A stretch of DNA of 13,762 nt. Source: Spongiibacteraceae bacterium (GTDB lineage: Bacteria > Pseudomonadota > Gammaproteobacteria > Pseudomonadales > PIVM01). Shown one piece after another: positions 1-7,240 of the stretch. The DNA is taken from assembly GCA_030618505.1 (NCBI GenBank), contig JAUXDF010000044.1, positions 1 to 13,762 on the forward strand. Direction: 5' to 3'. Position numbers and translations under genes: made by a program. Each line of letters begins with the position of its first letter. The first letter of the stretch is position 1. The notes under the pieces are model-generated. The model had not been told where the DNA came from, ran no database searches, and saw only the letters and a list, made by a program, of their open reading frames with translations.

Positions 1-45
1 CTTATCAATCTTTAAAACTAAACTACAATTATAAAACTGTCATCT

Positions 46-75
46 TTTTCCTCGTAATAAATATTACGAGGAAAA
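46..75. repeat. 30-bp perfect inverted repeat upstream of the RHS locus
   Basis: The arms TTTTCCTCGTAATA (46-59) and TATTACGAGGAAAA (62-75) are exact reverse complements around a 2-base centre. The U-rich side of any RNA hairpin would be 5' and the A-rich side 3' on either strand, so it does not have the layout of a rho-independent terminator. An operator, or the end of a small repeat, is possible. It lies 41 bases upstream of the first RHS start codon. Confidence 0.6.
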
Positions 76-115
76 CCATTTACCTGGCACAATAATTTTC
101 ACACCTGAATTCAGT

Positions 116-622
116 ATGAAGCAAAATAATCAAAATCAGCTCGAGATAACTAAAATAAATACCTTCGTACTGATGAATGGGCATATCTACTCTAAATTTA
201 CCCACCGTATAGTCGTAAAAAATATACATCATTTATTTTTCAAAGGAATATTTTTTATCGCTTTGATTTTTTCTTCTCCTGTATTTTCACTAACCAAGGC
301 TGAGCTTTATCAGCAATGTGTAGATAAAGCTAATTGGCAATGTTCTATTTTAGAAGCTGGCGCTGGATCAGCTGTGATTCTAGGTAATGGACATTTATAT
401 GCGTCATGTGCTCTCTATAAAACATATGATCCTACAGGAAAAGGGGGTTATAGTGACCCGTGCGGTAATCCTACTGGTCTTGTTGATGGGTGCCCTAACT
501 CCGAAATTTTTAATTTTTCGACAGGCTTGTGTGGGAAAAACCCGAAAAACTCACAGGAAATAGCTGCTCAAGTGCAGGCAATAATGAACAAACCAGTGCG
601 GTCGGCAACCCCATCAACTTAA
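116..622 (+). CDS. N-terminal signal-peptide piece of the split YD-repeat/RHS protein
   Basis: This 168-residue frame has a polar N-terminus, then a hydrophobic segment at about residues 41-58 (GIFFIALIFSSPVFS) that looks like a Sec signal peptide, then a Cys-rich exported stretch with motif C-P-N-S-E-I-F-N. Such a leader is common just before the RHS body of secreted YD-repeat proteins. The frame runs past its natural partner: the continuation (VGNPINLITGNK, the usual start of the RHS body) is in the -1 frame from 529. The last roughly 25 residues are therefore probably not native. No good ribosome-binding site precedes the ATG at 116. The ATG at 173 is an alternative start and would give a more normal n-region of about 24 residues. 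I read it as the 5' part of the same gene as 529-4590, not as an independent protein. Confidence 0.6.
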   Translation: MKQNNQNQLEITKINTFVLMNGHIYSKFTHRIVVKNIHHLFFKGIFFIALIFSSPVFSLTKAELYQQCVDKANWQCSILEAGAGSAVILGNGHLYASCALYKTYDPTGKGGYSDPCGNPTGLVDGCPNSEIFNFSTGLCGKNPKNSQEIAAQVQAIMNKPVRSATPST

Positions 623-3600
623 TAACCGGTAATAAATTCACAGATGAAACCGATTATCAACCGGTAGGTTCATCACCGTTGCAGTTTACCCGCCATTACA
701 ACAGTATGACGAGCTACCAAACTAATTTTGGTGTTCTTGATCTTTCTCGTCAACCTTTAGGCTCATCGTGGTCACACAATTATTACAAAGGTTTGTTAGT
801 GTTACCCAATGAGGTATCCTTAACACTCCAAAATAGTCAATCATTCATCTTTAAGCCTGTGTCCGGAGTCTGGCAGCCCGATGAAGATGTTGATTATCGC
901 CTACAGGAGGTACTATCCGGAACAACGCGCACCGGTTGGAAAGTGACCACCCCAAATGACACGATAGAAACATATAACGCCATCGGCGATTTATTGTCTA
1001 TTACTGACACAAAAGGAATCACCCAAACCTTAACCTACGGTTGTACTACCACTAGTGCTCCATGCGTCTCCTATGCGGCTCCACTCATTAAGGTCACCGA
1101 CAACTTCAACCGCAGCCTTAATTTCACCTACAACGAAGATGGTAAAATGGCTACCCTGACCGACCCCGCAGGCAGCATTACTCATTACAGCTATGATGCC
1201 AACGGTAATCTGGCCACTGTCACCTTTCCTGACGATACCCCAGCAGACTTAACCGACAACCCTAAGAAGACCTATGCCTACGGCGAGTTGGCTAATACTG
1301 CCAACATAAGCCAACCCAACGCGTTGACGGGTATCATCGACGAAAATGGAGTGCGTTATGCCACCTATCAATATGATACCAATGGAAAGGCCATCTCCAC
1401 CGAACATGCCACTGGTGGTATAGAGAGGTACAGTTTGGTATACAGCTCCGATGGCAGTAGCGTCAGTGTCACCGATCCCTTAGGCTCCGTGCGAACCACC
1501 CAGTTTACAACAGCTTTAGGTGTGGCCAAAATTAGTGGCAGCGACCAGCCTGCCGGCTCCGGTTGCAATGCTTCTTCCAGTGCAATTTCTTATGATGAAA
1601 ATGGCAATGTAGCTTCCAAAACTGATTTCAATGGCAATATCAACCATTACACATTTTATTTACAGCGCAATCTTGAAACCAGGCGAACTGAGGCGGTAGG
1701 TACACCCGACCAGAAAATCACTCAAACACAGTGGCACACCCAGTTCCGCTTACCAATTCAGATAGATAGTTTCGACAGTGCCAACAATCCACTGTATAGA
1801 ACAACTTTCAGCTATGATAATTTAGGTCTTTTATTATCACGCACAGAAACTGATCTCAGTTCTGGATTGAGCCGAACCAACCGTTACACTTACGACCCTG
1901 CCACTAGCCAGGTTAAAACCATAGACGGACCGCGCGTTGATGTCAGTGATATAACCACCTTTGACTACGACCCTGCGACCGGCAATTTAATCAACATCAC
2001 CAATGCCTTAGGCCATAGTACACAAATTACCGAGTATGATGCCATCGGTCGACCAACACGCATTATAGATACCAACCAAAGTGTAACCACATTGACTTAT
2101 CACCCCCGAGGCTGGCTAACTTCACGCTCTCGGGATGGCCAGACAACCACATTTGAATATGACAATGTCGGACAATTAATCAAACTGACCCGACCCAATG
2201 GTGCATTCACCCAATATACCTATGATGCCGCACATCGGTTGACTGATATTACTGATAATTTAGGGAATACACTGCACTACACACTGGATGCGATGGGTAA
2301 TGTGTTGAAAGAAGAAGTCAAAGATAGCTCAGGCCAGTTGGCTCGTGTCATGGAGCAGGAATACGATCAACTCAGCCGCTTATTACTCAATATTGGCGGT
2401 GAAAACCAAACCCAGCATTATCAATATGATGCCAATGGCAATCTGACGACTAAAACGGATGCCCGCAATACCCCTTTTGATCGAAATGCAGCCAAAACAT
2501 CGGATCCACTCACTCAAGATAATACGGTTACTTCAACTCATGATGCCTTAAACCGCTTAATTAGCAGTGTACACCGGCAACAAAGCGCTGATGCCAGCGA
2601 TGATATCAGCAGTCAATATCAATACAATACACTCGATCAACTGGTTAAAGTCACCGATGCCAAAGGCGCAGAAACTCATTACACCTATAATGCCCTGGGC
2701 GATTTATTACAACTTAACAGCCCAGACACCGGCATTACCACCTACACCTATGATGAAGCAGGCAATCGCAACAGTATGATCGATGCCCGTGGCATCACAG
2801 TTAACTATCAATACGATGCCCTCAACCGCCTGACGATGGTTGACTATGCCGATAACAGTCAGGATGTCGCCCATACCTACGATACCTGTACTTATGGCAT
2901 CGGTAGATTGTGTAAAACCCAGGATCAAAGCGGTATTATTAATTACAACTACGATATTTTTGGTAATCTAATCACAGAAAGTCGGCAGTACCAGGGGACA
3001 ACCTATACCACAGCATATAGCTATGATATAGAAAACCGAATTATCGGCATTCATTATCCCAGTGGTCATCAGATAGAATATTCACGCAATACGCTAGGCC
3101 AAATTACTAATCTCATAAAGGACCCGTCCGGATCGGCGGCGTCACTGAGTAGCCTTATTTTATACAGGGCTGATGGCCAGATTGCCGAACAAACCCTAGG
3201 CAATGGTTTGTATCAGCTGTATTTCTATGATTTGCAGGGTCGACTGACTAGTTTATTCCTTGAAAGCGGTGCTCAACCACCACTACTGGAAAAATATTAC
3301 ACGTACGATGCCAATGATAATCTCATTGATGACTGGCGAATTAACCTAGAAAGAGAATATGACTACGATGGACTTAACCGACTCAATTATGAAGATCGTT
3401 TCTTTAATGATCTATTAGCCAGCATCCGCTATCATGATTTAGATGCCAATGGCAACCTTTACTATCAGGGAACAAATGACATCACGAATCAGAGCTACAG
3501 CGATTTCGAGATTGATTATGCTGCCAACTCCAATCAAATGACTGCCTTTAATGGCAGTCCGGTACTAAAAGATGCTACGGGTAATACAACTAATGACGGC

Positions 3601-4590
3601 CGGGGACGAACCTTCGAATATAATCCGGCAGGCCGACTTTGGAAAGCCTATCAAAACGGCACACTCAAAGCCACCTACGGCTACAATAGCCAGGGACAAC
3701 GGGTTCAGAAAATAGAGCATTTACAGGCAGGCGATCAAACCACGCTGTATTTTTACGACTTGGCAGGCCACCTAATCTCAGAATATCAGAATAATCAACC
3801 CATTCGTGATTATATCTGGCTAAATGACCGGCCATTGGCACAACTGGATCTTGCCCAGAACAACGGACAAGTGATCACAGAAAAAACCACCTATTTCACC
3901 ACCGATTACCTGACGACCCCAAGAATAGGCACGGATGAACAACAAAATATCGTCTGGCGCTGGGAAAGTGATGCCTATGGGCAAGAAGAACCTGAAGTGT
4001 TTCTGGATTATCAGGGACAAGTGCGTAATATTCGACTGCGGTTTCCGGGGCAGTATTTTGATCAGGAAACACAGCTTCACTACAATCACTACAGATATTA
4101 TGACCCGACCACGGGTAGATACATCACCAGTGATCCGATTGGATTAGCTGGTGGGCTGAATACTTACATTTATGCCAACGCCAATCCGTTAATCTTCATT
4201 GATCCAGACGGTCTTATCGGGCTATTTGGTAATTCAGTTTTACTCAACGAATTTAAGAGAGGTTCACACAGGTTAGGAAGAGAAGATTCTGTTGCATTAA
4301 GTCAGTTTTCTAATCGTGTTGGCGGCGCTGGAATTATTGCAGCTAGTGCTGCTCCTGCTGTAGTAGGGGCTGTTGAGATAGGAAGTGCAGCAATATGTGG
4401 CGTTGCAAGTAGTGTAGTAAAAAATAAAGAAGCAGTACGGAAGGCGGCTTGTGCTGCAGGTTTTGTTGCTGCTTGTACACAGGGAAAATTAAATGAGCTT
4501 GATAAAATAAAAGATGATCTTGAGGCACTAGAACGAATTCGAAGAACAATACAAGCTGGACAAAAAACAAAGCATGTGCCAAGAAACTAA
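529..4590 (+). CDS. YD-repeat/RHS protein body with RHS core and variable C-terminal tip
   Basis: The 1,353-residue frame opens with VGNPINLITGNKFTDETDY (residues 27-45), the DUF6531-type start of RHS proteins. Dozens of YD repeats follow (forms such as YDANGNL, YDALNRL, YTYDAAHRL), which in known structures form a hollow beta-cocoon. The RHS core is at about residues 1170-1229 (FPGQYFDQET, RYYDPTTGRY, TSDPIGLAGG) and ends in DPDGL at 1225-1229, the usual site of autoproteolytic tip release. The remaining 124 residues are the tip: an Ala/Gly-rich hydrophobic stretch (GGAGIIAASAAPAVVGAVEI) and then a charged, probably coiled-coil end. I recognise no nuclease or other toxin motif there, and the tip DNA is visibly more AT-rich than the body. 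The GTG at 529 is only the first possible start in this frame. The true start is probably in 116-622, joined by a frameshift. Its 3' end overlaps the Sel1-repeat gene by 17 bases. RHS identity is secure; tip function is unknown. Confidence 0.9.
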   Translation: MWEKPEKLTGNSCSSAGNNEQTSAVGNPINLITGNKFTDETDYQPVGSSPLQFTRHYNSMTSYQTNFGVLDLSRQPLGSSWSHNYYKGLLVLPNEVSLTLQNSQSFIFKPVSGVWQPDEDVDYRLQEVLSGTTRTGWKVTTPNDTIETYNAIGDLLSITDTKGITQTLTYGCTTTSAPCVSYAAPLIKVTDNFNRSLNFTYNEDGKMATLTDPAGSITHYSYDANGNLATVTFPDDTPADLTDNPKKTYAYGELANTANISQPNALTGIIDENGVRYATYQYDTNGKAISTEHATGGIERYSLVYSSDGSSVSVTDPLGSVRTTQFTTALGVAKISGSDQPAGSGCNASSSAISYDENGNVASKTDFNGNINHYTFYLQRNLETRRTEAVGTPDQKITQTQWHTQFRLPIQIDSFDSANNPLYRTTFSYDNLGLLLSRTETDLSSGLSRTNRYTYDPATSQVKTIDGPRVDVSDITTFDYDPATGNLINITNALGHSTQITEYDAIGRPTRIIDTNQSVTTLTYHPRGWLTSRSRDGQTTTFEYDNVGQLIKLTRPNGAFTQYTYDAAHRLTDITDNLGNTLHYTLDAMGNVLKEEVKDSSGQLARVMEQEYDQLSRLLLNIGGENQTQHYQYDANGNLTTKTDARNTPFDRNAAKTSDPLTQDNTVTSTHDALNRLISSVHRQQSADASDDISSQYQYNTLDQLVKVTDAKGAETHYTYNALGDLLQLNSPDTGITTYTYDEAGNRNSMIDARGITVNYQYDALNRLTMVDYADNSQDVAHTYDTCTYGIGRLCKTQDQSGIINYNYDIFGNLITESRQYQGTTYTTAYSYDIENRIIGIHYPSGHQIEYSRNTLGQITNLIKDPSGSAASLSSLILYRADGQIAEQTLGNGLYQLYFYDLQGRLTSLFLESGAQPPLLEKYYTYDANDNLIDDWRINLEREYDYDGLNRLNYEDRFFNDLLASIRYHDLDANGNLYYQGTNDITNQSYSDFEIDYAANSNQMTAFNGSPVLKDATGNTTNDGRGRTFEYNPAGRLWKAYQNGTLKATYGYNSQGQRVQKIEHLQAGDQTTLYFYDLAGHLISEYQNNQPIRDYIWLNDRPLAQLDLAQNNGQVITEKTTYFTTDYLTTPRIGTDEQQNIVWRWESDAYGQEEPEVFLDYQGQVRNIRLRFPGQYFDQETQLHYNHYRYYDPTTGRYITSDPIGLAGGLNTYIYANANPLIFIDPDGLIGLFGNSVLLNEFKRGSHRLGREDSVALSQFSNRVGGAGIIAASAAPAVVGAVEIGSAAICGVASSVVKNKEAVRKAACAAGFVAACTQGKLNELDKIKDDLEALERIRRTIQAGQKTKHVPRN
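532..551 (+). other. frameshift junction with two G-AAA-AAC heptamers
   Basis: In the frame of the 116 start, GGG AAA AAC (533-541) is followed by CCG AAA AAC (542-550), giving two G-AAA-AAC heptamers in that reading frame. A one-base backward slip at either site joins the signal-peptide piece to the RHS body with a natural-looking junction (C-G-K-N-P-E-K-L-T-G-N-S-C). The first base is G, not A, so it is not an optimal slippery site. An inherited indel or a sequencing error in the A5 runs would look the same. Confidence 0.4.
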
Positions 4591-5185
4591 AATATTAAAT
4601 TTTCCTAAGACAACAAATCAGAAAATAAAAAATGCAATTAATAATTTTGGCTTTGAAACAGCAGATACTGCATTAAGAGAATTTGTCAATTTAATAGATA
4701 ATGGGTGTGATGAAGCTTTTGCATTCGTTGGTGCAATTTACGAGTGTGGTGGGAATCATGTAAACCAAGATTATGATAAAGCTTTATTTTACTACGAGCA
4801 ATCAGTAGAAAGATATGGTGCTGTAGAGGCATATCTTGGTCTCGTGAGGATATATTATTATGGGTTGGGTGTAGAGCGAGATTATTGTAAAGCTTTTGAG
4901 TACTGTACAACGTTGTTAGAAGAAACGAATAATATGTATGCCAATTATATGATTGGTAAAATGTATATGGATGGATGTTGTGTTGAAAAAGACTCCAATA
5001 AAGCAAAAGTATATTTTACGAAAGCATGGGAATCAGGCTACGTGTTCGGATTAACTAATCTTGGTTTGCTGGAGCAAAGTATAGGTAATATTATTAAAGG
5101 TTGGTATTTGAGAATTAAAGCGGGGTTCATTGCCTTTATGATTGCTAGGAAAAATATAGATGATCATAGAATCAGAGAGTTTTGA
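4574..5185 (+). CDS. Sel1-like (TPR-type) repeat protein, candidate immunity protein
   Basis: The 203-residue protein has about four helical repeats of the Sel1 type at residues 48-185, with signatures such as DYDKALFYYEQS, AYLGLVRIYYYGLGVERDY, IGKMYMDGCCVEKD and LGLLEQSIGN. There is no signal peptide or membrane segment, so it should be cytoplasmic. The ATG lies inside the last codons of the RHS gene (17-base overlap), which suggests translational coupling. Its base composition is AT-rich like the RHS tip and unlike the YD body. A small, different-family gene directly behind an RHS tip is usually its immunity gene, and solenoid repeats suit a binding protein. The repeat family is clear from the sequence; the immunity role is inferred from position. 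Confidence 0.8.
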   Translation: MCQETKILNFPKTTNQKIKNAINNFGFETADTALREFVNLIDNGCDEAFAFVGAIYECGGNHVNQDYDKALFYYEQSVERYGAVEAYLGLVRIYYYGLGVERDYCKAFEYCTTLLEETNNMYANYMIGKMYMDGCCVEKDSNKAKVYFTKAWESGYVFGLTNLGLLEQSIGNIIKGWYLRIKAGFIAFMIARKNIDDHRIREF

Positions 5186-5204
5186 TCCTGTTAACCAAAC
5201 ATAA

Positions 5205-5834
5205 AATGTAAAGAGGTGTGCTTTCGTCAGTTCAAACGCCCAGATTGAAAATAGCGTTCTAAGAGGGGGGCGCATCGTAATACTGCCGGGGCAGTATTAC
5301 GATCAAGAGACGGGGCTGCATTATAACTGGAATCGATATTATTCTCCTGAAACAGGTAGATACATTACCAGTGACCCGATTGGGCTAAGCGGTGGGTTAA
5401 ATACTTATGGCTATGCGTACCAAAACCCATTGATGTACACTGATCTTTTGGGCTTATACCCCGGTGAACAGTATGTAAATTATGTTGGTGGTGTTATTGG
5501 CGGAACCGGTGATTTCGTGCAAGGCTACGTAGATATGATGGATGCCACATATTGGACTGGTAAGCAGCATAATGGATGGGTTGGACAGGATGCATATTTC
5601 CATTGCCGTGCTAACTGTGAGGCCGGCCAACGTGGACAAGGTGGTGAAGATGTTGCCGAGTGCATAAGTGATACTCGTGAATGGGCTGATCAAGCTATGG
5701 GCGATCCGCCATCGGCATCAGTCGCTGACCAAGTGGCAAATAGATATGGAAGGGCTCAAGGTGCAGCAAATCCGTCAGGCAATTGCAGTCAGTTGTGTGG
5801 GCAATATCGACCAGGCGGTTCTTTCCCGTTCTGA
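5205..5834 (+). pseudogene. orphan RHS core with serum-amyloid-A-like tip, no start codon
   Basis: One frame is open from 5205 (after a TAA at 5202) to the TGA at 5832. It encodes V-S-S-N-A-Q-I-E-N, then an RHS core (LPGQYYDQETGLHYN, RYYSPETGRY, TSDPIGLSGGLNTY), then a tip of about 125 residues. No ATG, GTG or TTG occurs in frame before the TTG at 5430 and ATG at 5433, which are already inside the core end. It therefore looks like a displaced 3' cassette awaiting recombination with a full-length gene. The core end reads NPLMYTDLLGLY where DPxGL is expected; one C-to-T change would explain it. The tip has YVDMMDATYWTG, AYFHCRANCEAGQRGQGGE, ISDTREW, ADQVANRYGR and YRPGG, in the order and spacing of serum amyloid A. 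It is Cys-rich (C-x3-C pairs). Transcription or translation from internal starts is possible but unproven. Confidence 0.75.
5214..5251 (+). repeat. 38-bp direct repeat, left copy, at the edge of an orphan RHS cassette
   Basis: This segment (starting AGGTGTGCTTTCGTCAGTTC) matches 13584-13621 at 37 of 38 positions, by eye. Upstream of it the two loci are unrelated. Downstream both continue collinearly as RHS core at about 80 percent identity. Confidence 0.85.
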
Positions 5835-5850
5835 TTTAGGAAATTTGTCA

Positions 5851-6288
5851 ATGGAAATAAAACAAACGGGGTCTGTAATTCTTTCGGTGTTTTTGGTCTC
5901 TATTGTAATTTTATACATTTCAATGAGATTCGAAGTTACTGAATCTTACTATGATACCTATGAAGAACTCACTTCAGTCCCTAATATTTTTGAATCAGGG
6001 TGGGTGCCACATTGGCTACCGAAAACTGCCCACAATATCAAGGAATCACACGATATTGATACCAATGAAGCTTGGATGGTTTTCAAATTTTCATCATCTG
6101 ACAAATTCTATACGGGTTGTCAGGTGATAAATAAAAAAGATATTGTGATACCAACTGAAAAACAGACAATCCGTTTTCCACGTTTTGTAATTGACGCGAT
6201 TGAGTACATTAACCATCATACGTTGGTATTTTATAACTGTGAAAAAAATAGCAATCGTTACTTGGCAATTGATGGAAAAACATGCTAG
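5851..6288 (+). CDS. small membrane-anchored protein behind the SAA-like tip, candidate immunity protein
   Basis: I chose the ATG at 5851 (145 residues) because an AGGA lies about nine bases upstream and the protein then begins MEIKQTGS followed by one transmembrane helix (ILSVFLVSIVILYI). A longer frame upstream would only cross the preceding gene. After the helix come YYDTYEEL, then SGWVPHWLPKTAHNIKESHD and the acidic IDTNEAW, a W-x-P-x-x-L-P-x-x-A-x-x-I-x-E-x-H-D-x-D-T-N pattern that I recall from small bacterial membrane or lipoprotein-like proteins. The rest is beta-rich, with Cys in GCQVI and YNCEK. The N-in, C-out topology would place the domain in the periplasm. It starts 16 bases after the tip's stop codon, the usual place for an immunity gene. 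Function is inferred from position only. Confidence 0.7.
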   Translation: MEIKQTGSVILSVFLVSIVILYISMRFEVTESYYDTYEELTSVPNIFESGWVPHWLPKTAHNIKESHDIDTNEAWMVFKFSSSDKFYTGCQVINKKDIVIPTEKQTIRFPRFVIDAIEYINHHTLVFYNCEKNSNRYLAIDGKTC

Positions 6289-6530
6289 CCTACATTTGGA
6301 TGGGAATCGACAACGCGGTAAGGCGTACCCCGTAGGGTGCAACGCGTAAGACGGAACCGTAAGTTGGTTGGATGAGCGGCAGCGTTATCCGGCATTTGGC
6401 GGATAACATTTATTCCCCAACTAGACTCAAAGCCCTATCGACCACCTTTCTTGAGAGGTAAAGCCCTGTGGTCATCATATCCTCAATAACAGAAAAAATG
6501 GGGTCTGGTCTTGCAATGCCACATTGTTGA
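6289..6530. other. intergenic mosaic with hairpins and a minus-strand coding remnant
   Basis: No intact gene is seen. A hairpin pairs GTTATCCG (6384-6391) with CGGATAAC (6400-6407). GACCAC (6440-6445) pairs with GTGGTC (6468-6473), and AAAGCCCT occurs twice around it. The minus strand is open from the vapC end down to a stop at 6410-6412 and reads IEDMMTTGLYLSRKVVDRAL near its end, which looks like a leftover C-terminus. The TGCAAGACCAGACCCC string on the minus strand (within 6500-6515) resembles intergenic repeats I have seen in other proteobacteria. Nothing here is assignable with confidence. Confidence 0.4.
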
Positions 6531-6989
6531 TTACTTGGGATTATCAATCGACTCAATTCTGATAATCTTTTCAAAGCGCTTAAAATCCTTAATATTGTGA
6601 GTCAGCAAACAAGGGATATCATAAGCCAGCATAGTTGCCACGATATTGGCATCATGCACTTGCTTGCCACCGATTTTAAAGTCAGCCAGCAATTTGATCA
6701 GTTGTTCTGTCACCAAAGAGTTATCATCAGCCACCTGAAACTGTTCCTCCAAATACCGTACCCGTTCGATGACTACCTCAGGCGTTGAAGGTTTAGCGAA
6801 AGTCTGCGGTCGAGTACGGGCGGAGATAAACTCTCGCAAAACCTGCCGACTAATCCACAAAGGGCGTTCAGATTGCTGTACCAACGTTAGCGCATCAAAT
6901 GCCTGTTGATGAAAAGGCGCACTGGCAACATTGGCGTAAATCAGAATGTTAGTATCGATAAAAAGCGGTTCAGCGGCCATCATCGCCAT
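6531..6989 (-). CDS. vapC: VapC-like PIN-domain ribonuclease toxin
   Basis: The 152-residue protein is a full-length PIN domain. It carries the acidic set of these Mg-dependent ribonucleases: D12 in FIDTNILIY, E53 in LREFISA, D113 in VHDANIVA, and N132/D135 in LTHNIKDFKRF. VapC toxins typically cleave tRNA or rRNA and are neutralised by a cognate antitoxin. The ATG at 6989 is preceded on the minus strand by GAGAGGA at good spacing. The gene overlaps the antitoxin's 3' end by 20 bases, so the two are probably translationally coupled. The catalytic set looks complete, so I expect an active toxin. The RNA target cannot be read from the sequence. Confidence 0.9.
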   Translation of the reverse strand: MAMMAAEPLFIDTNILIYANVASAPFHQQAFDALTLVQQSERPLWISRQVLREFISARTRPQTFAKPSTPEVVIERVRYLEEQFQVADDNSLVTEQLIKLLADFKIGGKQVHDANIVATMLAYDIPCLLTHNIKDFKRFEKIIRIESIDNPK

Positions 6990-7203
6990 ACATATCCTCT
7001 CTGCTCAGGCTTAAACCTTCTGGCCAAACACCCAAATCATCCACGGGAAAATCCAGTGATTGCTTGTTAGTTGTCATTGTTTTCCTGAGTTTTACCCGTT
7101 CCTTTAGAAAATCTACAAAATCCTCCACCTCCGCAACCCTGTCAACGGGCAGAGATTGAATTTTTTCCATTAATATCTGGGTGTTTTGCATAGTTATTGT
7201 CAT
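6970..7203 (-). CDS. DUF2281/VapB-type antitoxin
   Basis: The 77-residue protein has the DUF2281 pattern: LMEKIQSLPVDRVAEVEDFV (a helical N-terminal half) and then a C-terminal tail with FPVDDLG, WPEGLSLSREDMYGDDGR. That tail is characteristic of antitoxins paired with PIN toxins and is probably what wraps the toxin. I chose the ATG at 7203 because GAGGA lies seven bases upstream on the minus strand. The longer frame from 7257 would run into the XRE gene without a ribosome-binding site. It lies between the XRE gene (37-base gap) and vapC (20-base overlap), so the three probably form one operon. Confidence 0.85.
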   Translation of the reverse strand: MTITMQNTQILMEKIQSLPVDRVAEVEDFVDFLKERVKLRKTMTTNKQSLDFPVDDLGVWPEGLSLSREDMYGDDGR

Positions 7204-7240
7204 GGTTAAATCCTCATTTTTGCCTTGATTGCTTGTATTT

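Noticed and set aside
4343..4582. Minus-strand Leu/Gln-rich frame opposite the RHS tip
   Set aside because: It is a shadow of the AT-rich tip coding sequence with no independent support.
5668..6288. 206-residue version of the small membrane protein
   Set aside because: The first 61 residues are out-of-frame translation of the SAA-like tip; the ATG at 5851 has a ribosome-binding site and gives a normal N-terminal membrane helix.
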